In this document: positions 53,781 through 63,536 of the stretch, one piece after another
Position numbering within the stretch: position 1 is the stretch's first letter
Layout: each line of letters opens with the position of its first letter
Assembly (NCBI RefSeq): GCF_014764505.1
Contig: NZ_JACXWX010000004.1
Coordinates: 62,001-126,000, forward strand
Reading direction: 5' to 3'
Source of the DNA: Phormidium tenue FACHB-886
Lineage (GTDB): Bacteria; Cyanobacteriota; Cyanobacteriia; Elainellales; Elainellaceae
DNA length: 64,000 bases
Translations under genes and position numbers: made by a program
Notes under the pieces: generated by a model
What the model was told of the DNA's origin: nothing
Seen by the model: the letters and a program-made list of their open reading frames with translations, nothing else
Databases searched by the model: none

Positions 53781-55286
53781 ATGAGCTTCAATGACGAATT
53801 TGAGCTGTTACTACGCGCCCGTTATCCGCTGGTCTACATTCCGACTCGCGAAGAAGAACGGGTGGAAGTGGCAATTGCGCAGGTTGCTAAGCAGCTAAGC
53901 AGCCGCAGCGTTTATATCTGGGATTTTGTAGACGGCTATCAGGGCAATCCTAACGATATAGGCTTTGGGCGGCGCAACCCGCTGCAGGCGTTAGAGTTTG
54001 TGGAAAAGCTGCCGGCAACGGCAGCGGCAGTTTTCATTTTGCGAGATTTCCACCGTTTCTTGGAGGATGTCTCAGTGGCGCGGAAGCTGCGAAATCTGTC
54101 GAGGTTACTGCGATCGCAGCCCAAAAATATTGTCCTCCTGTCGCCGCAGGTTGCCATCCCCGATGACCTCAGCGAAGTTCTGACGGTTTTGGAATTTCCC
54201 CTGCCGCACCTGCCCGAAATTCGCGTTGAGATCGAGCGGTTGATGTCCGCCACAGAGCAAACGCTGGAGCCACGCATTCTGGATGACTTAGTGCGCTCCT
54301 GTCAGGGGCTCTCTATGGAGCGAATTCGGCGGGTTTTGGCGAAGGCGATCGCCACCCACGGCAGCCTGCAGCCGGATGATGTAGACCTGATTCTGGAAGA
54401 AAAGCGACAGACGATTCGCCAAACCCAGATTCTTGACTTTTACCCTGCTACCGAGAGAATTTCAGATATTGGCGGCTTGGATAATCTCAAAGACTGGCTG
54501 CTCAGACGGGGCGGTGCTTTTTCGGAGCGGGCGCGGCAGTATGGCTTGCCTCATCCCAGAGGGTTGCTGCTAGTTGGGATTCAGGGAACAGGCAAATCTT
54601 TGACGGCAAAAGCGATCGCTCACCATTGGCATCTGCCGCTGCTGCGGTTGGATGTAGGTCGTTTGTTTGCGGGGCTGGTCGGCGAATCGGAGTCGCGCAC
54701 TCGTCAAATGATTCAGCTGGCGGAAGCGTTAGCGCCTTGCGTGCTGTGGATCGATGAAATTGACAAAGCGTTTGCAGGTAGTGATGGACGGGGTGACTCT
54801 GGAACCACGAGCCGCGTATTTGGTACCTTCATTACCTGGCTGTCTGAAAAAACTTCGCCTGTTTTCGTGGTTGCTACTGCCAACAACATTCAAGCGCTAC
54901 CGCCAGAAATGCTGCGGCGAGGTCGGTTTGATGAAATCTTTTTTGTGGGACTACCTACCCAAGAAGAGCGCAAAGCGATATTTGCAGTGCATCTGTCGCG
55001 GCTGCGTCCTCATAATTTAGCTACCTACGACCTCGATCGCCTTGCTTACGAAACGCCGGATTTTTCCGGAGCCGAGATCGAGCAAATCCTAGTAGAGGCG
55101 ATGCACATCGGCTTTAGCCAAACGCGCGACTTCACCAGCGAAGACATCCTGGAAGCCGCTAGCCAAATGATTCCGCTTGCCCGCACTGCCCAAGACCAAA
55201 TTGAACTCCTGCAAAATTGGGCAGCCACGGGCAGAGTGCGGCTTGCTTCTCGCCAAGCCAACCTTAGCAGCCGCGTCCAGTTCTGA
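53781..55286 (+). CDS. Ycf46-type AAA ATPase
   Basis: The 501-residue protein is the cyanobacterial and algal-plastid Ycf46 AAA protein. The N-terminal domain (about 1-210) begins [20 protein letters not shown]. The AAA module shows Walker A GIQGTGKS near residue 275, [18 protein letters not shown], Walker [11 protein letters not shown] near 327, and the arginine-finger stretch [12 protein letters not shown]. Ycf46 has been linked to the response to low inorganic carbon in cyanobacteria. It is the last gene of the run that starts at rpmH. Confidence 0.92.
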   Translation: MSFNDEFELLLRARYPLVYIPTREEERVEVAIAQVAKQLSSRSVYIWDFVDGYQGNPNDIGFGRRNPLQALEFVEKLPATAAAVFILRDFHRFLEDVSVARKLRNLSRLLRSQPKNIVLLSPQVAIPDDLSEVLTVLEFPLPHLPEIRVEIERLMSATEQTLEPRILDDLVRSCQGLSMERIRRVLAKAIATHGSLQPDDVDLILEEKRQTIRQTQILDFYPATERISDIGGLDNLKDWLLRRGGAFSERARQYGLPHPRGLLLVGIQGTGKSLTAKAIAHHWHLPLLRLDVGRLFAGLVGESESRTRQMIQLAEALAPCVLWIDEIDKAFAGSDGRGDSGTTSRVFGTFITWLSEKTSPVFVVATANNIQALPPEMLRRGRFDEIFFVGLPTQEERKAIFAVHLSRLRPHNLATYDLDRLAYETPDFSGAEIEQILVEAMHIGFSQTRDFTSEDILEAASQMIPLARTAQDQIELLQNWAATGRVRLASRQANLSSRVQF

Positions 55287-55374
55287 AGGTAAACATTGCA
55301 GGTTCCGGCTTGCCGATCGGCAATCGCCGATTACAATAAAGAGTCGTTTCTTTTGCTTCAGTGGACTATCCCCC

Positions 55375-55818
55375 ATGAGTCTAGTTGGAGTCTCGAAGTT
55401 TGTTTTGGGAGTTTTGCTGGCGATCGCACTGCTGGCAATTGCCGGGATGGGCGCAACGCGCTATTTGCTAAGTCAAATTGCCACACCGCCGCCTAAACCA
55501 ATTTATGCCAATGATCCTTCTCCTCAGCCTGCCGCTGCCGCACCTGCTGCAACGCCCGCGGCACCTGCCGCCAGCCCTACCCCTGCTGCCGCTGCTCCCA
55601 GCCCGGTTGCCGAGGGCTATCCTGCACGCGTCACTCAGCCGATCGGCTTGATTTTGCGACAGGACCCGGGCACCGATGCGGTACAGGTCGGCGGTGTTGA
55701 GTTCAATCAAGAACTAACCGTTTTAGAAGATGCGCCAGATGGTGCATGGCAACGAGTCCGGCTGGCGAATGGCGCTGAGGGATGGGTAAAAGGTGGCAAC
55801 ACCGAGCGCCTGAATTGA
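55375..55818 (+). CDS. SH3-domain membrane-anchored protein
   Basis: The 147-residue product has one N-terminal transmembrane helix (VGVSKFVLGVLLAIALLAIAGM), an A/P-rich extracytoplasmic linker, and an SH3b-like domain (ARVTQPIGLILRQDPGTDAVQVGGVE...GAWQRVRLANGAEGWV). Bacterial SH3 domains often bind cell-wall peptides. The ATG at 55375 was chosen because upstream codons overlap the ycf46 end and lack family character. A strong hairpin after it also separates it from bcsA. Confidence 0.8.
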   Translation: MSLVGVSKFVLGVLLAIALLAIAGMGATRYLLSQIATPPPKPIYANDPSPQPAAAAPAATPAAPAASPTPAAAAPSPVAEGYPARVTQPIGLILRQDPGTDAVQVGGVEFNQELTVLEDAPDGAWQRVRLANGAEGWVKGGNTERLN

Positions 55819-55839
55819 AATAATTAAAGTGCGCTTAGT

Positions 55840-55870
55840 GTGGAAAGCCCCGCTTCGCGGGGCTTTCCAC
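55840..55870. terminator. Bidirectional 13-bp terminator
   Basis: GTGGAAAGCCCCG at 55840-55852 pairs with CGGGGCTTTCCAC at 55858-55870 around CTTCG, with AATTATTTTC beyond on the + strand. It lies between the SH3 gene and the bcsA stop, and is the strongest stem in this part. Confidence 0.9.
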
Positions 55871-55915
55871 AATTATTTTCTTAGGGGATGTGCCTAGCAA
55901 ACAGGCGAAAGCATC

Positions 55916-58483
55916 TTATGCCAGGCTCCGCAACAAGCGACGAATGGTGTGGGTTTGCTCTGGCTCCAGGTTCTTAGGAAATGAGAGCTGGAGGGCGATC
56001 GAGCCACTGCGGCTCAAGCGATCGGCTGGAGCTAGCGGAAGCCCATTAGGCGAGGAGAGTTTCTCGACCTGGGCGAGGAGCCGCGCTGCAGTGGGGTCGT
56101 TTTGCTCTTGGCTTAGCAATACGCCGATCGGCTGCTGGGCCTGCACTAGTGCCTCAGGGTCGGGCAGGGTACGTGGATCTAGCTCAACCTGTAACGACCG
56201 CGAATTCATTGCCGTAGCAACGCCGGGATAGAGATTGCCGTTCCAATAGAGCTGAGCGGCTGCCCGGATCTGCTTGCGGACTTCGGTTGGGGTCGCTGGT
56301 TCAGGTTCGCGGAATGCCCGAAAGAGACCTGTTGTCAGGAATTTCAGCGAACCTAACGGTTTGTCTACGCTGTTGCGAGAGTGGGTTTGCCATTCTGCTA
56401 CGTCAGAGTACAGAACCAGCACTAGATCGTCAAACTGGCTGGGCGTCATATCCATGAAGTCAACAACGATCAGCGTTTGGTTTTCGCTGGGGCGAGCGAT
56501 CCGGGTAATTTTTCCCTCTAGCTGCACCCGCTTGCCATAGTCGCCCACCAGTTCTAGCTCCACCCAGTCGGGCAAATTAGTATAGGTTTCCAGCAGGATA
56601 CGAGCACCGCTTTCGCTGACATCCAGCGTTCTACCCTGAACCACCGGGTTAACGCTGTGGATGTAGGTGGTTAGCTGGCGATTCAACCGGTGCGTGCGGC
56701 GAAGCTGTGGCTGCTCTAGCGCCACCAGAATTGCCGTCACGAGCAGCACCAGGTTAAACAAAGCCCAAAGCGCGTTGATGACGACGGCCTCACGGTTTTC
56801 TGGACGCAGCACCAGCCAGAAAGGGACAGCTAGCAGCGAAACAATTAGCAGAATCGTCAGGAAAAGCGGCACTCGCGACGATCGCCAATCGAAGCTGCGA
56901 TCGCTGACCGACAGCCCCTTCGCCGTCACATTAAACTTGCCCAAACGAGGATTGAGGACTGCCATCATCGTCACCAAACCATCCTGGAATGCCATCGCGT
57001 ATTCAAATACTTCATTCCAGAAGGAAAAGCGAACGGTTTTATTTGTGATGTAGTTAGCATTCATCCCCAGAATGATGTGAGGCAGCGCATAGGCAAGTGT
57101 TTCTACCCCCAATCCCCGCACCAAGTTAATACCAAACACCAGATATAAGATCGGCGCAAGGGCATACATGAGACGGGGAAAGCCAAAGAAAAAATGAAAG
57201 GTGGCAGAGAAGTAACAGAGCCGCTGTTCTACGGTTAGATGCAGCCGGCGGTTGAATAGAGGATTTTCTAGCCGCAAAATCTGCGCCATGCCACGTGCCC
57301 ACCGCACCTGCTGCCCGATATAGGCAGAAAATTGCTCTGGGGCAAGTCCTGCCACCATGATTTTGTCGTAGTACACCGAGTCATAGCCACGCGAGTGCAG
57401 CCGCAGGGAAGTATGACAATCTTCTGTGACCGTCTCTACCGCGATGCCGCCCACTTCCAAAACAGCAGCCTTGCGAACCACTGCCGCCGAGCCACAGAAA
57501 AAGGCAGAGTTCCAAAAGTCGTTGCCCTTCTGAATGACTTTGTAAAACAGCTCGTTGTGAACCGGCACCCGCCCTTGAGTCAGCAAGTTGCGCTCAAAGG
57601 GGTCGGGGTTATAGAACCAGTGCGGGGTTTGCACTAGCGCCACTTTGGGGTTGTAAAAAAAGCCAACGGTTTCTTGCAGAAAAGAACGTGCTGGAATATG
57701 GTCGCAGTCAAGAATTAAAATTAAGTCGCCCCCGGTGCGATGCATGGCGCTGTTGATGTTGCCCGCTTTGGCGTGGTCGTTGTTGTCGCGGGTCATCAAG
57801 GTACAGCCCAGTTCATCGCACATCTGCCGGAGCTGTTCCCGCCGTTCTGGGAATTTGCGACCGTCATCTAAGACATAAACTTGCTTCTTGTTGGCAGGGT
57901 AATCGATCGCCATTGCCGCTATCGCTGTTTTGCGGACGAGCGCTACATCTTCGTTATAGGTCGGGATGTAAATGTCTACCCAATACCACTCATCCTGAGG
58001 GATCGTCGCAAGGCTAACAGGGTGACGATCGCGCAGCTTCAGCGTTTGGAAGTAAGACAGCAGCAGGGTGGCGATCGCATACAGCTCTGCCGCTAGCAGC
58101 AGCAAGCTAAAAAATCCGCTGAGCCAGCTATCCAGATTCAGCGTGTAGCTGAGCCGGTAATACAAATAGCGCAGCGTTGAGACAATGCTGAGCCATGCCA
58201 GCATCAGGTGCATTAGCTCGCTGGCGCGTCGCTGCGGCTGGCGCTGCTCATAGTTCACAATCACCATACTGAATAAAATCAGCGCCAGCGCCACAACCCC
58301 CTGCTGCCAGATAGTTAGGGGGGTGACGATCAGCGGAATGGCTACCACAATCAGCAGGAGGACAATCCAAAAGAGCATCCAGCGGTTTGCCCAAGGCATC
58401 AGCCGCTCAAAGCCATCCGGCAACCGCAGCAGACCGCGAATCCACCAGGGCGATCGAGGGGGGGTGAGAGGGGGACTAGTCAT
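55916..58483 (-). CDS. bcsA: Cellulose synthase catalytic subunit (UDP-forming), BcsA
   Basis: BcsA polymerises UDP-glucose into cellulose and threads it through its membrane channel. Numbered from an open frame beginning at 58546, the GT2 motifs are LDDG at 226-229, DCDH near 280-283, TED at 374-376 and QQVRW at 412-416. About eight membrane helices surround them. The PilZ c-di-GMP site follows as RRTHR at 616-620 and DVSESGARI at 642-650, so the enzyme should need c-di-GMP. I prefer the ATG at 58483 (MTSPPLTPPRS) to a TTG at 58546. It is downstream of bcsB. Confidence 0.95.
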   Translation of the reverse strand: MTSPPLTPPRSPWWIRGLLRLPDGFERLMPWANRWMLFWIVLLLIVVAIPLIVTPLTIWQQGVVALALILFSMVIVNYEQRQPQRRASELMHLMLAWLSIVSTLRYLYYRLSYTLNLDSWLSGFFSLLLLAAELYAIATLLLSYFQTLKLRDRHPVSLATIPQDEWYWVDIYIPTYNEDVALVRKTAIAAMAIDYPANKKQVYVLDDGRKFPERREQLRQMCDELGCTLMTRDNNDHAKAGNINSAMHRTGGDLILILDCDHIPARSFLQETVGFFYNPKVALVQTPHWFYNPDPFERNLLTQGRVPVHNELFYKVIQKGNDFWNSAFFCGSAAVVRKAAVLEVGGIAVETVTEDCHTSLRLHSRGYDSVYYDKIMVAGLAPEQFSAYIGQQVRWARGMAQILRLENPLFNRRLHLTVEQRLCYFSATFHFFFGFPRLMYALAPILYLVFGINLVRGLGVETLAYALPHIILGMNANYITNKTVRFSFWNEVFEYAMAFQDGLVTMMAVLNPRLGKFNVTAKGLSVSDRSFDWRSSRVPLFLTILLIVSLLAVPFWLVLRPENREAVVINALWALFNLVLLVTAILVALEQPQLRRTHRLNRQLTTYIHSVNPVVQGRTLDVSESGARILLETYTNLPDWVELELVGDYGKRVQLEGKITRIARPSENQTLIVVDFMDMTPSQFDDLVLVLYSDVAEWQTHSRNSVDKPLGSLKFLTTGLFRAFREPEPATPTEVRKQIRAAAQLYWNGNLYPGVATAMNSRSLQVELDPRTLPDPEALVQAQQPIGVLLSQEQNDPTAARLLAQVEKLSSPNGLPLAPADRLSRSGSIALQLSFPKNLEPEQTHTIRRLLRSLA

Positions 58484-58570
58484 GGTGGGGAAAAGATGAG
58501 GGACATAGCTTGCTTCTAAAGCAGGGGATGAGCTTCCAAAAAGCAAGGGATAAACAAGATGGGGGTTGCC

Positions 58571-61072
58571 TTACTCGGCAACGCGATTGAGGAAAAGCTG
58601 CGACATGCTGTAGAGCAGCAGGGCAATTGCCACAATTCCGACTGGAATCAAGAACCAATTGTCTTGCAGGAAGAGCTGGAGGCGAGTCAGCCAGTCGGTG
58701 TTTTCGAGACGACTTTGCGAAGTCTGCTGAAGCGATCGCAGCGTATAGCCGCTGGAATCGTACGGGACAGGCTGCGCCGTGTTGCGGCTAACCAGCATCG
58801 TGTCGCCTTGAATCCGGGAGAACAAGGGGTTCAACCGAAACAGGTCTTGCACGTCTCGCAAGCCTTGATCGGTTTGCCCGGTGAGGGCAATCAGCAGGTG
58901 ATCGCGGTTCCAGGGGGAGATCACTTCCTTCACCATGCCATCGGTATCGGGTTGGGCTTGGGCTTGGCTGCCGTTAAAGAGACGAACGAGGTTGTCCTGC
59001 AGGCTCAGCCCTGCAGTTTGAAACACTTCTGGAAAGGGGAAGCGCTCGCGGGTGCCAATGCCAACCAGGTTTTGCTGCGTCTTGGCGCTTTGCGGCAAAT
59101 CTTTTGCCAGGTAAGTTTGCAGCTTGACTGCATCGTAGCGAGTCAACCGTCCCATCCGTTCGCTGAATGCCAGCAAGGTCGCTAGATCGGCATTCGTAGG
59201 GCTGTCCGGCAGGGCTATCACGGTGGCAGACAGGTCTTGGGGAGCCGTCACTGGATAGCCGACCTGCAACAGTTTCAGATCGGGGAGCCGCACGACGTTA
59301 TCTCGACGCAAGTCAAAGCTGGTGTCGGCGTGTAAGGTGCTCCAAAGCTGCTGTTCGGCCTCTAAACCGCATCTGCCTGCTTCAGTAGGTCGCAAAATAA
59401 ATTGCACACCCAGTTTTGAATCAGGGGTAACTAAGTCTGGCGGCAATTCCACCGTAAAGGATTCGCGTCCGCCATTGGAGGAAGTCAGCGCCTTAGAGGC
59501 GATCGTCTTCTCGTCTAGCTTGACTTCGACTGCCGAGGTGCGGGGATTGACCTGGGGACTGTAGCTATAGTTGAGCTTCACGGTGCTGCCGCGCACGAAG
59601 CGATCGTCTGGCAGCGCGTGGAAGTCAACCCGGATCGGCAATGCGTTTGTGCCGCGCACCGTTATATCCTGGTACGGCTGGCGGTTTGCCATTGCTAGAT
59701 CGCTGAGACGGAATTTGTTCTCTGTTGGCAAAAAACCAATCCAGTTGCGGGGGGCAGGTGTTGCCACTTCAGTCACGCTGCTAACGATGATCGCCTGTCC
59801 TGTGCCGATCTGCGCGTCTTTGGACTGCACCAAGAATTGGACAGCCTTACGAACTCCTGCAGGCGAGTTGCCCGTTGCCACCAAAACGGGCACTGCATTG
59901 CTTTCGGCGGTCGTTAACATGAGAACACCCACATCGTCCGGCAAAGGTGTTTTTTTGCCATCCAGCAGGCGGCTGTTTCGCACCGGGTAGGGTAGTTTCA
60001 GGTTTGCTAGCGCAGGTTGCTCAGCGGGAGTACCGATCATCACTAGTTTTTCACCCGGCTTTACCTGGTCTAGTGCATTTATGGTGCGCGTCTCCAAGGG
60101 GCGATATTCGAGTAGCCGTCCTGCAGAAACCTGATATTGCGATACAGCAGTTAGCCAATCTGTGGTTAGGGTGCGGGGGCGCAGGTAGGTAAGCTGATTA
60201 GCATCCAGGCTCAGCTCGTCGAGAAATGGAAATGGGTAGCGATTGAAGTTGAGCTGTGTGGCTTGGGCGCGGTAATCTAGCTGGACTTTGGAGTCAGGCA
60301 GAATTTCTGTCCACAGAGTAGGATCGGCTGGGTTAGTACAGGTTTCTGAGGTTTGCTGCGAGGCCAGCATCGAGATTTCGTTGTAGTCCTGCAGCAGCTT
60401 AGCGGGGATCTCAAACGTGGCTTCGGCAATTTCAGAATTGGGGCGATCGAGCTTAACGCTGCCGATGCTGGTGTCATTCACGCGCACGGTTAGAGTCGAG
60501 CGATCGCCTAAGAGCGTAGGCGAGTGCTGAAAGCGCAGAATTGTCCTAGCTGAGCCGATTTCCCAGCCACGTGGACGCGTAAAACCAATCCGCGATTCAG
60601 CATAAATCCCTTGTAGGCGCAAGCGATTACCAACCACCGGGCTGCGATTGAAGTCCATGACATAGCGGTTTGTGGGAGCCGCATCACGATCGGTGGGTGA
60701 GCCGCTGATCGTCCGTCTGGGTGAGCCAGCGCTGGGCGTTTCGGTGGGGCTGGGTGGGTCTGTGGCTTGAGCCAAAATTGTGTCAGCATTGCTGGGGTCT
60801 AGTGCAGGAGCAGTGCCTAAAGGCTGGTAGAGGGGCAGGGTTGCGGGAGAGGTCGGTAGCGCAACCTGCGGAGCTGTCTGCGTTTGGGGTTGAGTAGCTA
60901 CAGTCTGAGAATTGCTTTGGGCACTGACCTGGTGCGGGAAGATTGCTAAGCCCAACCCCAGCAGGCAAAACAACCCTAGCAAAGCATATAGCCGCTGAAC
61001 CCGACGAGCACTCAGAGTGCGTAAACGGCGAAAAGCATTGGAAACCCAGGCTAAATAATGCGATGAAAACAT
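58571..61072 (-). CDS. bcsB: BcsB-type periplasmic cellulose synthase subunit
   Basis: BcsB holds the periplasmic end of the BcsA channel through a C-terminal membrane anchor. The 833-residue protein has an N-terminal signal helix (YALLGLFCLLGLGLAIFPHQVSAQ) and a Q/P/T-rich linker. Two carbohydrate-binding and flavodoxin-like repeats follow, with LNFNRYPFPFLDEL and LTYLRPRTL, then VQFLVQSKDAQIGTGQAIIVSS and VRVDFHALPDDRFVRGSTVKLNYSYSP. The C-terminal helix is WFLIPVGIVAIALLLYSMSQL. It lies between the TPR gene and bcsA on one strand. Confidence 0.9.
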   Translation of the reverse strand: MFSSHYLAWVSNAFRRLRTLSARRVQRLYALLGLFCLLGLGLAIFPHQVSAQSNSQTVATQPQTQTAPQVALPTSPATLPLYQPLGTAPALDPSNADTILAQATDPPSPTETPSAGSPRRTISGSPTDRDAAPTNRYVMDFNRSPVVGNRLRLQGIYAESRIGFTRPRGWEIGSARTILRFQHSPTLLGDRSTLTVRVNDTSIGSVKLDRPNSEIAEATFEIPAKLLQDYNEISMLASQQTSETCTNPADPTLWTEILPDSKVQLDYRAQATQLNFNRYPFPFLDELSLDANQLTYLRPRTLTTDWLTAVSQYQVSAGRLLEYRPLETRTINALDQVKPGEKLVMIGTPAEQPALANLKLPYPVRNSRLLDGKKTPLPDDVGVLMLTTAESNAVPVLVATGNSPAGVRKAVQFLVQSKDAQIGTGQAIIVSSVTEVATPAPRNWIGFLPTENKFRLSDLAMANRQPYQDITVRGTNALPIRVDFHALPDDRFVRGSTVKLNYSYSPQVNPRTSAVEVKLDEKTIASKALTSSNGGRESFTVELPPDLVTPDSKLGVQFILRPTEAGRCGLEAEQQLWSTLHADTSFDLRRDNVVRLPDLKLLQVGYPVTAPQDLSATVIALPDSPTNADLATLLAFSERMGRLTRYDAVKLQTYLAKDLPQSAKTQQNLVGIGTRERFPFPEVFQTAGLSLQDNLVRLFNGSQAQAQPDTDGMVKEVISPWNRDHLLIALTGQTDQGLRDVQDLFRLNPLFSRIQGDTMLVSRNTAQPVPYDSSGYTLRSLQQTSQSRLENTDWLTRLQLFLQDNWFLIPVGIVAIALLLYSMSQLFLNRVAE

Positions 61073-61256
61073 ATTAGGATATGAGCCTTAATTCACAGGA
61101 CTGAATGCATAGCCAACAAAGACACGAATAACGGAGCGCGAGCACAGGACAACCAAAAAGCATGCGCAAGTGAATTGAATCAAAACAACCCTTAACCTCG
61201 CTCCCTGATTCTTGAACAAAACCTTATCCTCCTCAAGAATGTGGCTGTCGCCTTCC

Positions 61257-63536
61257 TCAATATCGCTCCCAGGGCGGCTGGAAACCCCGCTGCTGTAAGA
61301 AGCCTTCTTCTATGAGCTGCTGCTGTTGCTGCAGCTCAGGGCTAGGCTGCTGTAGCTGGAGGTTTTCAAGCTGCTGGAGAGCATCTAATCGCCGACCTTG
61401 GGCAGCCGTGAGGCTAATCAAAGCAGTTTGGGCGATCGCATTATCCGGCTCTAATGCCAGCACATCGTTATAAAGACGGGCGGCAGAGTCATAGCGACGC
61501 TGCTGGAAGCGAATACCCCCCAGACCTGCCAGTGCATCGGTATTGTTGGGCTGTTGGTCTAGCACTGCCTCATACGAAGCGCTGGCCAAACTCAAGTTGC
61601 CTCGGCTCTGCGCCACCTCTGCCTGCACGAAGTAAGCCCCGACATTGGCAGGGTCATTAGCGATCAGGCGGCTCACATACGCTTCTGCTTGACTAGGGCT
61701 ACGCTCAGCAAGGATTTGCACATAGCGCAGCTGCAGCGGCACATTGGTAGCGTACTCTTGCAGCAGAGCGGTGTAGAGCGGTTCGCGGCTAGGGTCAGGC
61801 GGCAACGCAGCCACAAGACTGACCAGCTCTGGCGGTGTATTGGTCAGTTCGTGCGTGGCAACCCAGTTATTCAAGATTGTTTCTGCTTCTGCCTGCGAAA
61901 TCAGCCTGGCTTGGTAGGCGAGGCTAGCGCGTCCTAGCGGCTTCGCATCATCTTCAGGGTTAAGCTGCACGAGGCGATCGTAGAGCGCCACCGCTTCTGG
62001 CAAGCGTCCTTGGCTCTGGCGAATTCCGGCTAGTCCCTGCAGGGCGCTGGTCGTTACGCCTGGATCAAGCGAGTCTTGCGACAGAATTGTTTCATAGCGC
62101 TGGGCGCTAGCATCAAGGTTGCCTTCCTGTCGATCGATTTCCGCCAGCAGCAGGCTAGTTTCTGGGGTGCGCTGTCCTTCAGCGGTGCTGCTGTAGGTCG
62201 CCAGCGTTTGCCGAGCAGCGGCAAGTTCGCCCTGCTGAAGCTGAATCTGGGCAATCCGAAAGTACAGCAACGGCACTTCGGTTGGCAGCAACGATTGATA
62301 GAGGGGCAGCAACGCTGGATCGGGAGAGTCCAGCCGAGTCAGGGATTGTGCCAACACCTTTTGCTGATACGGGTCATCGGGGAGTGGCTGAAGTGCAGCT
62401 TGCAGCCGCTGCTGCAGGTCTGCTCTAGAAATATCACCCAGCTCCCGTTCTAGGACTGCCTGCTGAATCTGCAGGCTGCGATCGTTGGGCTGCTGCGCCA
62501 AAAGCTGCCGATAAATTTCCAGCGCATACGGTTTTGTGCTGGGATAGGCGCTCAGTCCATCGGCAATTTCTTGCCCAATGCTGACCGTCAGAAACTGCGG
62601 CGTGCGGGTGAGCACATCTTGAAACAGCGCGATCGCCTCGTTGGTATAGCGAGAATCACCGCTGTAGCGCCCCAGCCCGATCAGCGATCGCGCCAAAATC
62701 ATCCGAGAATCCCCCCGCGATTGCAGCGGCGCTAGCGTTTCTTCGGCTTCGGCAAACTGCCCGAGTGCCCCATAGCCCAGCCCCAGCTCGGCTCTCATGC
62801 GGATCGTCACACCGCTGATGGTTCGCAGGCGAGCGAGCTGGGGTTCCAGCACCTGCACCGCCTGCTGCGGGTTGCCCGTTTCTCTAAGGGCGCGCGCATA
62901 AGCAGTGGCAGCATCACCGTCGATCGAGCCGCCCGTCTGTTGATAGCGATCGAATAAATCCAGGCTGGTTTCGTATTCGCCGCCGTAGGCATAAACCTGC
63001 GCTGCTCCCAGCAGCACATCCGGCGGTGGATTGTTGGGCAGCACTTGTTCATAATCAGCGATTGCTTCGCTAAATCGCCCCTGATAGCCATAAAGCAAGG
63101 CACGCTGCGCTCTGGCTTCGGCGTTGGTTGGCTCTAGATTTAGCAAGGCGTCTAGCGCTTCAATGCCGCGATCTTGCCACTTCTGGTTGTAGCTGCCCAG
63201 CACCCCAATGCTCAGGAGCGCTAAGCGGTTGTTGGCATCCACCGTCAGCACGTCTTCATAGGCTTGCAGTGCTTCGTCATTGCGCCCCGCCCGCCGATAG
63301 GCGATCGCCAGCCCCAGCCGTGCCTCTGCCGATTGGGGATACTGACGGATTGCCGCTCGAAACAGGGGAATCGACTGGTTGACCAGGTTTTGATCCAGCA
63401 GTGAGAAGCCTTCTCGGACGGTAGCAGGGATAGACTGCGCCAGCGCAGGCAGCGGCATGACTTGCATCAGGCTCAGCAGCAGAGCGCTGAATCCCAGCCG
63501 AAAAGAGTGCTGAATCCGCAAAGATTGCTGTCTCAT
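61257..63536 (-). CDS. TPR protein, BcsC-like periplasmic part
   Basis: The 759-residue protein has a signal sequence (LGFSALLLSLMQVMPLPALAQ, cut near residue 34) followed by repeated TPR-like units of about 34 residues from residue 40 to the end. Examples are SAEARLGLAIAYRRAGRNDEALQAYEDVL and ADALAGLGGIRFQQRRYDSAARLYNDVL. BcsC consists of such TPRs plus an outer-membrane beta-barrel, but here no barrel follows the TPRs. Its start overlaps the stop of the preceding gene by 4 bases (ATGA at 63533-63536). It is followed by bcsB, and a role in guiding cellulose across the periplasm is inferred. Confidence 0.85.
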   Translation of the reverse strand: MRQQSLRIQHSFRLGFSALLLSLMQVMPLPALAQSIPATVREGFSLLDQNLVNQSIPLFRAAIRQYPQSAEARLGLAIAYRRAGRNDEALQAYEDVLTVDANNRLALLSIGVLGSYNQKWQDRGIEALDALLNLEPTNAEARAQRALLYGYQGRFSEAIADYEQVLPNNPPPDVLLGAAQVYAYGGEYETSLDLFDRYQQTGGSIDGDAATAYARALRETGNPQQAVQVLEPQLARLRTISGVTIRMRAELGLGYGALGQFAEAEETLAPLQSRGDSRMILARSLIGLGRYSGDSRYTNEAIALFQDVLTRTPQFLTVSIGQEIADGLSAYPSTKPYALEIYRQLLAQQPNDRSLQIQQAVLERELGDISRADLQQRLQAALQPLPDDPYQQKVLAQSLTRLDSPDPALLPLYQSLLPTEVPLLYFRIAQIQLQQGELAAARQTLATYSSTAEGQRTPETSLLLAEIDRQEGNLDASAQRYETILSQDSLDPGVTTSALQGLAGIRQSQGRLPEAVALYDRLVQLNPEDDAKPLGRASLAYQARLISQAEAETILNNWVATHELTNTPPELVSLVAALPPDPSREPLYTALLQEYATNVPLQLRYVQILAERSPSQAEAYVSRLIANDPANVGAYFVQAEVAQSRGNLSLASASYEAVLDQQPNNTDALAGLGGIRFQQRRYDSAARLYNDVLALEPDNAIAQTALISLTAAQGRRLDALQQLENLQLQQPSPELQQQQQLIEEGFLQQRGFQPPWERY

